From the NCBI GenBank assembly GCA_015067375.1, contig SVMQ01000135.1, positions 1 through 6,239 on the forward strand: a stretch of DNA of 6,239 nucleotides, in the 5' to 3' direction. Shown one piece after another: positions 1 to 5,406 of the stretch (its first letter is position 1; each line of letters starts with the position of its first letter). Made by a program: the position numbers and the translations under genes. Below the pieces are notes generated by a model. That model made no database searches. It saw only the letters and a program-made list of their open reading frames with translations, and had not been told where the DNA came from. Source of the stretch: Oscillospiraceae bacterium. GTDB taxonomy: Bacteria; Bacillota; Clostridia; Oscillospirales; Ruminococcaceae.

Positions 1-1614
1 TCCGCTGATGGTCTTGGGAAGCTCGTCCACAAATTCGATCATTCTGGGATACTTATAGGGTGCGGTGTTCTTCTTTACATGATCCTGAAGCTCCTTAACC
101 AGCTCGTCGCTTGCGGTATAGCCCTTTGTGAGAACGATAGTCGCCTTGACCACCATTCCTCTGACAGGATGCGGCGCACCTGTAACCGCACATTCAAGCA
201 CCGCGGGATGTGCGATAAGCACGCTCTCTATCTCGAACGGGCCGATGCGGTAGCCGCTCGCCTTGATAACATCGTCGTTTCTGCCGACATACCAGTAGTA
301 GCCGTCCTCATCACGCCATGCGGTATCACCTGTATGATACAGTCCGTTGTTCCACACCTCGTCCGTGATCTCCTTGTTGCGGTAGTAGCCGCGGAAAAGG
401 CCTCGCTTGTTGGTATACTCACAGCGCACACAGACCTCGCCCGTTTCTCCGACAGGCACCTCCTCACCGTCCGCGTCCACCAGAACGATGTCATAAAGCG
501 GCGTAGGCTTGCCCATTGAGCCGGGCTTAGGCTCCATGCCGATAGTATTTGCAAGCATCAGTGTGGACTCGGTCTGACCAAAGCCCTCCATCAGCTTGAT
601 GCCTGTATATTCCAGCCACTTGTTATAGACCTCAGGATTCAGCGCCTCGCCTGCAATGGTGCAGTACTTCAGGCTGGAGAGGTCATAATTGCCTATACCT
701 GCCTTGATAAAGAAACGGAACATAGTAGGCGGCGCACAGAACGTAGTAATCCTGTACTTCTCCATTACCGCCAGCATATTTTCGGGGATGAACTTGTCAA
801 AATCATACACGAATACACAGGTACCCATGATAAGCTGACCATACATCTTGCCCCATGCCGCCTTAGCCCATCCCGTATCGGAAATGGTGAGGTGGATTCC
901 GTCGGGATCGACATTGTGCCAGTGCTTTGCGGTCTGGATGTGCGCCAACGCATAGGTATGGTCGTGTATAACCATCTTGGGATAGCCTGTCGTACCCGAT
1001 GTGAAATACAGCAGGAACGTTTCGTCGTATCTGGTAGGCACACGCTCCATCGTATCGGGATAGCTCTCTACAGCCTCGTCGAAGCTTGTCCAGCCCTCTC
1101 TTGCGCCGTTTACGATATACTTTGCATTAAGGCATCCGCCAAGCTTTTCGTCTGCCTCCTCGATATAATGGGAGACATCAGCGTGGCTGGTTGCGATGAC
1201 AGCCTTTACGTCAGCAGCCTCAAAACGATATACGAAATCCTTTGTGGTAAGCTGATGTGTTGCAGGAATAGCGATAGCGCCGATCTTCAGCAGCGCCATG
1301 ATAACATACCAGAACTGGTAGTTTCTTTTCAGCACCAGCATAACATGGTCGCCCTTTTTGATGCCCATGTCCAGGAACATATTAGCCGCCTTAGTGGAAA
1401 GGCGCGACAGATCACCGAAAGTGAACAGACGCTCGTTACCCTCAAGGTCTACCCAGAGGAGCGCGCGGCGGTCAGGCTCTATCTCGGCATACTTGTCGAT
1501 TATATCATAGCTGAAATTGAAGTTTTCGGGATACGTTATCTCAAACTTGTTGAGTATTCCGTTCTCGTCAAACCCCTCATTTACAAAATTAAGGTGATAA
1601 GATGGGATATCCAT
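1..1614 (-). CDS. Acyl-CoA synthetase, AMP-forming (medium-chain/acetyl-CoA synthetase-like), 3' end cut by window
   Basis: The protein activates a carboxylic acid with ATP to an acyl-adenylate and transfers the acyl group to CoA, in the cytoplasm. 538 codons are open without a stop to the window edge. ANL-superfamily motifs appear in order: the P-loop FTSGTTGYPKM (residues 204-214), the A5 motif GFGQTES (344-350), the A7 motif YHTGDTA (426-432) with its adenylate-binding Asp, and the hinge region GRNDDVIKASGYRIG (444-458). The visible protein ends at PKTISG, where the A10 motif should continue with the catalytic Lys just outside the window. Only the last few dozen residues should be missing, since relatives are about 545-570 long. 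The overall pattern fits the MACS (medium-chain acyl-CoA synthetase) branch better than long-chain FadD or canonical Acs. The substrate acid cannot be read from sequence. The ATG at 1614 follows AAAGGA (1625-1630) by 10 nt. The gene lies 33 bp downstream of the XRE-cupin regulator with no terminator between, so the two are probably co-transcribed. Confidence 0.93.
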   Translation of the reverse strand, partial: MDIPSYHLNFVNEGFDENGILNKFEITYPENFNFSYDIIDKYAEIEPDRRALLWVDLEGNERLFTFGDLSRLSTKAANMFLDMGIKKGDHVMLVLKRNYQFWYVIMALLKIGAIAIPATHQLTTKDFVYRFEAADVKAVIATSHADVSHYIEEADEKLGGCLNAKYIVNGAREGWTSFDEAVESYPDTMERVPTRYDETFLLYFTSGTTGYPKMVIHDHTYALAHIQTAKHWHNVDPDGIHLTISDTGWAKAAWGKMYGQLIMGTCVFVYDFDKFIPENMLAVMEKYRITTFCAPPTMFRFFIKAGIGNYDLSSLKYCTIAGEALNPEVYNKWLEYTGIKLMEGFGQTESTLMLANTIGMEPKPGSMGKPTPLYDIVLVDADGEEVPVGETGEVCVRCEYTNKRGLFRGYYRNKEITDEVWNNGLYHTGDTAWRDEDGYYWYVGRNDDVIKASGYRIGPFEIESVLIAHPAVLECAVTGAPHPVRGMVVKATIVLTKGYTASDELVKELQDHVKKNTAPYKYPRMIEFVDELPKTISG

Positions 1615-1647
1615 TATCTAGTTGTCCTTTCTGTTTCTTGTATGTAT

Positions 1648-2211
1648 TTACGAAACAAGTATCGCAATAAACTTGCACTCCTCGCCGCCGACTGCTATCA
1701 TGCCGTGGGGCTTTCTGCTGTCAAGATACAGCGCGTCGCCGGGGCCGAGCACCTCAACATGGCCGTTGATGATGCACTTCAGCTGACCGCTGATGATGTA
1801 ATCAAACTCCTGTCCCTCATGGGAAGAGAGCTTTATCGGCGCATTCTGCTGCTCCTCAAGATAAGGCGCTGTTACCAGCATAGGCTCAAGGCGCTTGTCC
1901 TTGAAGGTGTACGCAAGATGGAAATACTCAAAACGCTCGCGGCGCTCGATACGCAGACCCTCGCCCTTTCTGATGACGGAATACGACGAAAGCTTGGGAC
2001 TCTGACCCGTCAGCAGCGCTACAAGCTCGATACCCAGCGCCTCTGCACAGTTGTTCACAAAGGAGAGCGAAGGGTCACGCTCGCCGTTTTCGATAGCAAC
2101 ATAATCCTCTACCGACACATGAGTGCGCTCTGCCATGACCTCGACGGAAAGGTCGAGAGCCTCTCTGGTGGCACGCATTCTGTCGGAAACTTCTTTAATA
2201 TTATAGTTCAT
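1648..2211 (-). CDS. XRE-family transcriptional regulator with C-terminal cupin sensor domain
   Basis: This is a 187-residue DNA-binding regulator. Residues 8-69 form a lambda-repressor/XRE-type helix-turn-helix (RMRATREALDLSVEVMAERT, then a recognition-helix segment and the typical IENGERDPSL). Residues about 110-185 form a cupin_2 beta-barrel: SSHEGQEFDYIISGQ with H131 and E135, then PGDALYLDSRKPHG with H169. These are plausible metal or ligand positions, but the first His of the classical HxH motif is Ser129, so metal binding is not certain. Proteins of this two-domain form sense small molecules and regulate adjacent metabolic genes; here the neighbour is an acyl-CoA synthetase, so an organic acid or acyl-CoA ligand is a reasonable inference. 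The ATG at 2211 has AAAGGA (2220-2225) 8 nt upstream. Transcription should start near 2304 from a consensus promoter, giving a leader of about 93 nt that contains a hairpin with a U-tract. Confidence 0.93.
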   Translation of the reverse strand: MNYNIKEVSDRMRATREALDLSVEVMAERTHVSVEDYVAIENGERDPSLSFVNNCAEALGIELVALLTGQSPKLSSYSVIRKGEGLRIERRERFEYFHLAYTFKDKRLEPMLVTAPYLEEQQNAPIKLSSHEGQEFDYIISGQLKCIINGHVEVLGPGDALYLDSRKPHGMIAVGGEECKFIAILVS

Positions 2212-2219
2212 AACAATTA

Positions 2220-2225
2220 TCCTTT
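2220..2225 (-). promoter_or_regulatory. Ribosome binding site of the XRE-cupin gene
   Basis: AAAGGA on the minus strand, 8 nt before the ATG at 2211. It supports that start and lies about 18 nt after the U-tract of the leader hairpin, so a terminating transcript would not include it. Confidence 0.8.
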
Positions 2226-2240
2226 CGTTATGGCCAAAGT

Positions 2241-2279
2241 TATAAAAATACCCTCTTTACCACGAATGTAGAGAGGGTA
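2241..2279 (-). promoter_or_regulatory. Leader hairpin with U-tract upstream of the regulator (attenuator/terminator-like, or operator)
   Basis: The inverted repeat has 12-nt arms at 2249-2260 and 2268-2279 around a 7-nt loop. Read on the minus strand it is TACCCTCTCTAC, loop ATTCGTG, GTAAAGAGGGTA, then TTTTTATA. That gives 8 outer base pairs, one C-A mismatch and 3 inner pairs, followed by U5, the form of a weak intrinsic terminator. It sits about 25 nt after the predicted transcription start and before the ribosome binding site, so it could limit transcription into the regulator-synthetase pair. The DNA palindrome could instead be an operator for the neighbouring XRE protein. I found no convincing antiterminator partner. 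Confidence 0.6.
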
Positions 2280-2303
2280 AAAGCGCATATAAAACTAAGC
2301 ATA

Positions 2304-2339
2304 CAATAAAATTATACAATGCTTTTGAACATTTGTCAA
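2304..2339 (-). promoter_or_regulatory. Sigma-A promoter for the XRE-cupin / acyl-CoA synthetase genes
   Basis: Minus strand TTGACA (2334-2339), a 17-bp spacer, then TATAAT (2311-2316): a perfect match to consensus at both hexamers with ideal spacing. The predicted start of transcription is A2307 or G2304, giving a leader of roughly 93-96 nt. A promoter this strong in front of a regulator gene suggests that expression is held down by repression or attenuation. Confidence 0.88.
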
Positions 2340-2389
2340 GTAGCAACCTGCACGTTTTGCCAATAATTGATACGCAAATGATAATCCGC

Positions 2390-2426
2390 TTGATTTTTCA
2401 GTCAAAGTGTGCTATACTAATCATCG
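2390..2426 (+). promoter_or_regulatory. Sigma-A promoter for rnpB
   Basis: Plus strand TTGATT (2390-2395), a 17-bp spacer, then TATACT (2413-2418) preceded by TGC (2410-2412), an extended -10. The predicted +1 at G2426 is also the first base of the P1 helix of RNase P RNA, so the primary transcript may need little or no 5' trimming. Its -35 lies about 50 bp from the divergent -35 of the regulator gene. Confidence 0.82.
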
Positions 2427-2773
2427 TGACTTCATTATATGACCGCGGGACCCGCAAGGGTAATGAGGAAAGTCCGAGCATCACAGAGCAGGGTAGCTGA
2501 TAACGTCAGCCGAGGGCGACCTTAGGGCTAGTGCAACAGAGATATACCGCAGGAGCATCGCACTCCTGTAAGGGTGGAAAGGCGAGGTAAGAGCTCACCA
2601 GGGTGCAGGAGACTGTACTGCTATGTAAACCCTATCCGATGCAACACCGATTGGTGCGGGGAAAAACGCGTCTGCTCGGCGCGCCCCGTTGTAAGGTGGC
2701 TTGATCCTATTGGCGACAATAGGGCTAGATAGATGGTCATACACGACAGAACTCGGCTTATCGATGGAGTCAC
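2426..2773 (+). ncRNA. rnpB: RNase P RNA (type A-like), catalytic RNA for tRNA 5' maturation
   Basis: About 348 nt, typical for bacterial RNase P RNA, the ribozyme that with the RnpA protein removes 5' leaders from pre-tRNAs. Conserved blocks are seen in order: GAGGAAAGTCCGAGC (2465-2479), ACAGAGATATACCGC (2536-2550), GGTAAGAGCTCACC (2586-2599), GTAAACCC (2625-2632), AGATAGAT (2727-2734) and ACAGAACTCGGCTTATCG (2746-2763). Terminal helix P1 pairs GTGACTTCAT (2426-2435) with ATGGAGTCAC (2764-2773), 10 pairs including one wobble. P2 pairs TATGACC (2438-2444) with GGTCATA (2735-2741). A CAGGAG/CTCCTG hairpin (2550-2568) fits P8. The TGTAAGGGTGGAAAGGCG stretch before GGTAAGAG resembles type A molecules. 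P3 is very short: ACCC-GCAA-GGGT (2450-2461), capped by a GNRA loop. It has its own promoter and terminator. Confidence 0.97.
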
Positions 2774-2788
2774 TTTTTTGAACAGGAT

Positions 2789-2820
2789 ATCCGCACAGCT
2801 CATGCTGCGCGGATCTTTTG
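2789..2820 (+). terminator. Intrinsic terminator of rnpB, hairpin possibly shared with the convergent cluster
   Basis: ATCCGCACAGC (2789-2799), loop TCAT, GCTGCGCGGAT (2804-2814), then CTTTTG. The 11-position stem has one A-C mismatch on the plus strand. On the minus strand that pair becomes G-U, so the stem is complete, but it is followed there by ATCCTG rather than a T-run. Termination is therefore best supported for rnpB; a role for the minus-strand cluster, whose stop codon lies only 7 bp away, is possible. A T6 run (2774-2779) also directly follows the P1 helix and may form a first stop. Confidence 0.75.
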
Positions 2821-3162
2821 TTATTCAAAGCGCTCATCGATAAGCGAGTCATAAAGGCAGCAGTTGAAGAGCAGCATCAGATCAATGAGTCTGTTCATGT
2901 TGTCCTCTGAAACATCATAGCAATCAAAACGAACGAACTGCTCCGTTGTGAATATCTCGATAAGCTCACGCCCATTCAGATCAAGATGATCGTCGTCCAG
3001 CCTTTTCCAATCTGAAAAGGCGGCATACAGCGTTGATCTGATCTGCTTTATCGGCAGCATCGCAACACCCTCGACCATCTCTCCGTCAGACAGGCGCTGA
3101 TACACATCATAATGATCCTCATGCCGAACAACGTATCTCCAGAAACTAAGATCTCGTGACAT
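2821..3162 (-). CDS. Hypothetical protein, 113 residues, last gene of the pncB cluster
   Basis: I do not recognise this protein. It is small, soluble-looking and acidic, with no signal peptide or membrane span. The N-terminal half (SFWRYVVRHEDHYDVYQRLSDGEMV, residues 6-30 with a break) suggests beta strands with several aromatic residues. The C-terminal part (about 84-113) is probably helical, with a Cys pair at 101-102. Three ATG codons lie in tandem at 3168, 3165 and 3162. The AAGGAG motif (3170-3175) is only 1 nt from the first but 7 nt from the third, so 3162 is the best start. The gene overlaps the end of the glycosyltransferase by 17 nt, which suggests translational coupling and a real coding gene. 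The stop is TAA, directly followed by the rnpB terminator hairpin in convergent orientation. A role linked to the glycosyltransferase is only inferred from position. Confidence 0.8.
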   Translation of the reverse strand: MSRDLSFWRYVVRHEDHYDVYQRLSDGEMVEGVAMLPIKQIRSTLYAAFSDWKRLDDDHLDLNGRELIEIFTTEQFVRFDCYDVSEDNMNRLIDLMLLFNCCLYDSLIDERFE

Positions 3163-4123
3163 CATCATTCTCCTTATCTGTCCATGTGCGCTCGCTGATA
3201 ATGTACCTCGGCCGCTGCTTCACCTCCATATATATCTTGCCGATATACTCCCCTATAACGCCTATAGAGATAAGCTGGATTCCGCTGAAAAAGCAGATTA
3301 TGCAGACCGTGGATGCCCAGCCGCTAACCGTATTCCCGAGAAGCTGCTCCACCACCGCCCATATAACTCCGATAAAGCTGATAAATGCAATAAACATTCC
3401 AAGCCCAAATATCATCTTGATGGGCTTTATCGAAAGGCTGGTTATTCCGTCAAACGCAAGATTGAGCATCTTGCTGAGCGGATAGTGGCTCTTTCCTGCA
3501 ACGCGCTCGTTGCGCTCGTAGGATACGCTGGTGCTTTTGAAGCCGACCAGCGGAAACATTCCGCGCAGAAACAGGTTGACCTCCTTAAAATTCGCAAACT
3601 CCTGCAGCACTCTGCTGCTGACAAGGCGATAATCCGCATGGTCATACACGACCTCCGCGCCCATGGCATTCAGCAGCTTGTAAAATCCGCGTGCAGTATT
3701 GCGCTTGAAGAATGTATCGGTTTTTCTGCTGGAGCGCACTCCGTAAACTATCTCGCAGCCGTTCAGATATTCCTCCACCATCCTGTCCATAGCGTTGATA
3801 TCATCCTGACCGTCGCAGTCTATGCTTATGGTGATATCACAGATATCCTTTGCCTCCATAAGACCTGCAAGCACCGCATTCTGGTGACCGCGGTTACGAC
3901 TCTGACAGATTCCGATATAATGCTCGTCCTCCTGTGACAGGCGCGAGATTATATTCCATGTATCATCCTTGCTGCCGTCGTTCACAAACATTACACGGCT
4001 GTTTTCAGCGATCTTTCCCTGTGACGAAAGCTGCGTCAGCTTTTCAAGAAACAGCGGTGCAGTTATCGGCAGCACCTCCTGCTCGTTATAACAAGGGATC
4101 ACTATTATCAGTCTGGGTGGCAT
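3146..4123 (-). CDS. GtrB/DPM1-like family 2 membrane glycosyltransferase
   Basis: Family 2 glycosyltransferases of this form move a sugar from a nucleotide sugar to polyprenyl phosphate at the inner face of the membrane, supplying lipid-linked sugar for cell-wall or surface-glycan decoration. In the 325-residue protein the GT-A domain shows VIPCYNE (8-14), VNDGSKDDT (47-55), SRNRGHQNAVLAG (75-87) and the metal-binding DCDGQD (102-107). The ERVAGKSHYPLSKML segment (207-221) is typical of the GtrB/DPM1-like group. Two membrane spans follow (about 236-262 and 270-294), then the family-typical EYIGKIYMEVKQRPRY tail. An in-frame ATG at 4141 shares one base with the upstream TGA, but the ATG at 4123 has AAGAGGTG (4129-4136) 5 nt upstream and gives the usual N-terminus a few residues before the first strand, so 4123 is preferred. 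No flippase or polytopic partner is adjacent. The sugar is unknown. Confidence 0.93.
   Translation of the reverse strand: MPPRLIIVIPCYNEQEVLPITAPLFLEKLTQLSSQGKIAENSRVMFVNDGSKDDTWNIISRLSQEDEHYIGICQSRNRGHQNAVLAGLMEAKDICDITISIDCDGQDDINAMDRMVEEYLNGCEIVYGVRSSRKTDTFFKRNTARGFYKLLNAMGAEVVYDHADYRLVSSRVLQEFANFKEVNLFLRGMFPLVGFKSTSVSYERNERVAGKSHYPLSKMLNLAFDGITSLSIKPIKMIFGLGMFIAFISFIGVIWAVVEQLLGNTVSGWASTVCIICFFSGIQLISIGVIGEYIGKIYMEVKQRPRYIISERTWTDKENDDVTRS
3170..3175 (-). promoter_or_regulatory. Ribosome binding site deciding the start of the 113-residue protein
   Basis: AAGGAG on the minus strand. Its distance to the three tandem ATGs is 1, 4 and 7 nt, so it favours the ATG at 3162. It lies inside the 3' end of the glycosyltransferase gene. 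Confidence 0.8.
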
Positions 4124-4128
4124 TCTCT

Positions 4129-4136
4129 CACCTCTT
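4129..4136 (-). promoter_or_regulatory. Ribosome binding site deciding the glycosyltransferase start
   Basis: AAGAGGTG on the minus strand, 5 nt before the ATG at 4123. The upstream ATG at 4141 has no comparably good site, so the shorter 325-residue protein is preferred over 331 residues. Confidence 0.7.
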
Positions 4137-4140
4137 GTCA

Positions 4141-5406
4141 TCAGATTCCGCTGTCAAGCAGCGACAGCGCCATACCTGCGCCGCCGTAGCGACGGAAAAA
4201 GTCATTCAGGCGCTCTTTTGTGTCCTCATTCTCAGCGATACGGTCAGAATACGACAGCATCTGATACAACATAAAGAACATCACACGCGCCGCAACGTCC
4301 TCGCCCAGCGCAAAATACTCAGTGAGCCTGTCCGTTGCAAGGCGCAGCTTTTCCGCACGCTCCGCAATATTCGGGGGAATGTTATCCTGTGCCGACAGCG
4401 CCGAATACATCTCGGCAACAGAAACCATGTTCTCCTTGACGGCATTCTCCATCTGCTCCATGGTCAGCCTGCGCTCCTCACAGAATATACGCAGACGGCG
4501 GCTTGCCTTTATGTAGATATCGTCAGACTCAGGCTCCTGCGTCAGTCCAAGGTCAGGCAGCTTTTCCTCTTCAGGCTTCTGCTCGACTGCTTCCTCAGGC
4601 TGCACAGCAGCTTCTTCAGGCTGAGGGAGCTGTGGCTGCTCTGCCGCCTCTGTTTCGACATCCTCGCTGTCTGTTTCATCGGAATTTATCTCATTTATGG
4701 AATCCATCAGATAGGACAGCGCCTCTTCCCTGCTCATATCCTCAGGAAGCTCGTCATCCGCGGCAAGTATATCGTCTTCCGCTATGGTCGGCTCGATTTC
4801 GTCAACGACCTTCTGCTCCGTCACTTCAGTCACGGGAGCAGCCTCTTCTGTCTTTTCAGGCTCGCTTGACAGCCAGTTGATCTTACCCTCAGGTATCTTC
4901 ATAGGCTCCGCGGCAGGCTGTGGCTTTGGCAGATGTCTGTCAATGGCAGGCACTGACACCGCCACCGCAGGTATGCTGCCCGAAAAATGCTCCATAGCGG
5001 CTGCGGTGCATTCGGCGCGCAGCTGTGCTCTCGCATCCTCGCGCATAGTGTAATAAAGACGACTGAGCGAGTTGATAAGCTGCTTCAAAAAGAACTTGTT
5101 AAGCGAGCAATCAGTGATCCTTATGCAACAATTAGGAGCCTCTATCTCCAGCTCGTCATCAAATGTAGTTTCAAAGCTCCTGATGATCCGCACCGAGCAT
5201 ATCTGCTTGTAGCCGACGCGCATTATCTGTCCGCCGAAATTAGTGCGTATCTCGTCGCAGAGAAACGCAATTCCGCGGCTGCCGTCGCGTGCGCCAGATG
5301 TGTCGATGACGCCGAGCGTTTCCTCAGGCGGCGCAAATTTACAGTAAGTACTCGGAACGAAAAGCGCAGTGACCTTTCTTCCGAAGTCGTTTACCGTTTC
5401 AAGCAT
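4141..5406 (-). CDS. Hypothetical protein, 421 residues: beta-rich N-terminal domain, acidic linker, helical C-terminal domain
   Basis: I do not recognise a named family. Three regions are visible. Residues about 1-125 alternate short hydrophobic strands (for example GIAFLCDEIRTNF, 45-57; IMRVGYKQICSVRII, 61-75; LEIEAPNCCIRI, 86-97) and end in a helix (SLNKFFLKQLINSLSRLYY, 101-119); this order resembles a bacterial PH-like domain, which is an inference. Residues about 160-297 are low-complexity and rich in Glu, Asp, Pro and Ala, with repeated PEEA/EEAVEQ patterns, and should be disordered. Residues about 298-415 are helical (IKASRRLRIFCEERRLTMEQMENAV and following, in several helices). There is no signal peptide or membrane span, so it is probably cytoplasmic and may act as a scaffold. 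The start is the ATG at 5406, which shares one base with the pncB stop (TGATG) and has GGGGGAG (5412-5418) 5 nt upstream; a TTG at 5409 is less likely. The glycosyltransferase follows after 17 nt. Confidence 0.85.
   Translation of the reverse strand: MLETVNDFGRKVTALFVPSTYCKFAPPEETLGVIDTSGARDGSRGIAFLCDEIRTNFGGQIMRVGYKQICSVRIIRSFETTFDDELEIEAPNCCIRITDCSLNKFFLKQLINSLSRLYYTMREDARAQLRAECTAAAMEHFSGSIPAVAVSVPAIDRHLPKPQPAAEPMKIPEGKINWLSSEPEKTEEAAPVTEVTEQKVVDEIEPTIAEDDILAADDELPEDMSREEALSYLMDSINEINSDETDSEDVETEAAEQPQLPQPEEAAVQPEEAVEQKPEEEKLPDLGLTQEPESDDIYIKASRRLRIFCEERRLTMEQMENAVKENMVSVAEMYSALSAQDNIPPNIAERAEKLRLATDRLTEYFALGEDVAARVMFFMLYQMLSYSDRIAENEDTKERLNDFFRRYGGAGMALSLLDSGI

Noticed and set aside
892..2271. 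Plus-strand open frame of 459 codons
   Set aside because: It lies antisense across two well-supported genes and their intergenic gap, its translation has no recognisable domain, and it has no convincing ribosome binding site. It is a shadow of codon usage on the other strand.
2400..2820. Structured RNA considered as a riboswitch or group II intron fragment
   Set aside because: All main conserved blocks and the P1 and P2 pairings of RNase P RNA are present in order, with its own promoter and terminator.
2595..2852. Minus-strand open frames of 85 and 60 codons
   Set aside because: They lie inside rnpB and its terminator on the opposite strand; the RNA gene explains the sequence.
4550..4640. 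Short repeats of cttcaggctg / gctgcttcctcaggc type
   Set aside because: They encode the Glu/Pro/Ala-rich disordered linker in the 421-residue protein. They are irregular and not a CRISPR or satellite array.
3934..4869. Plus-strand open frame of 311 codons
   Set aside because: Antisense to the glycosyltransferase start and to the acidic-linker gene. Its low-complexity Leu/Arg/His-rich translation is what a GAA/GAG/GCA-rich linker gives when read in reverse.
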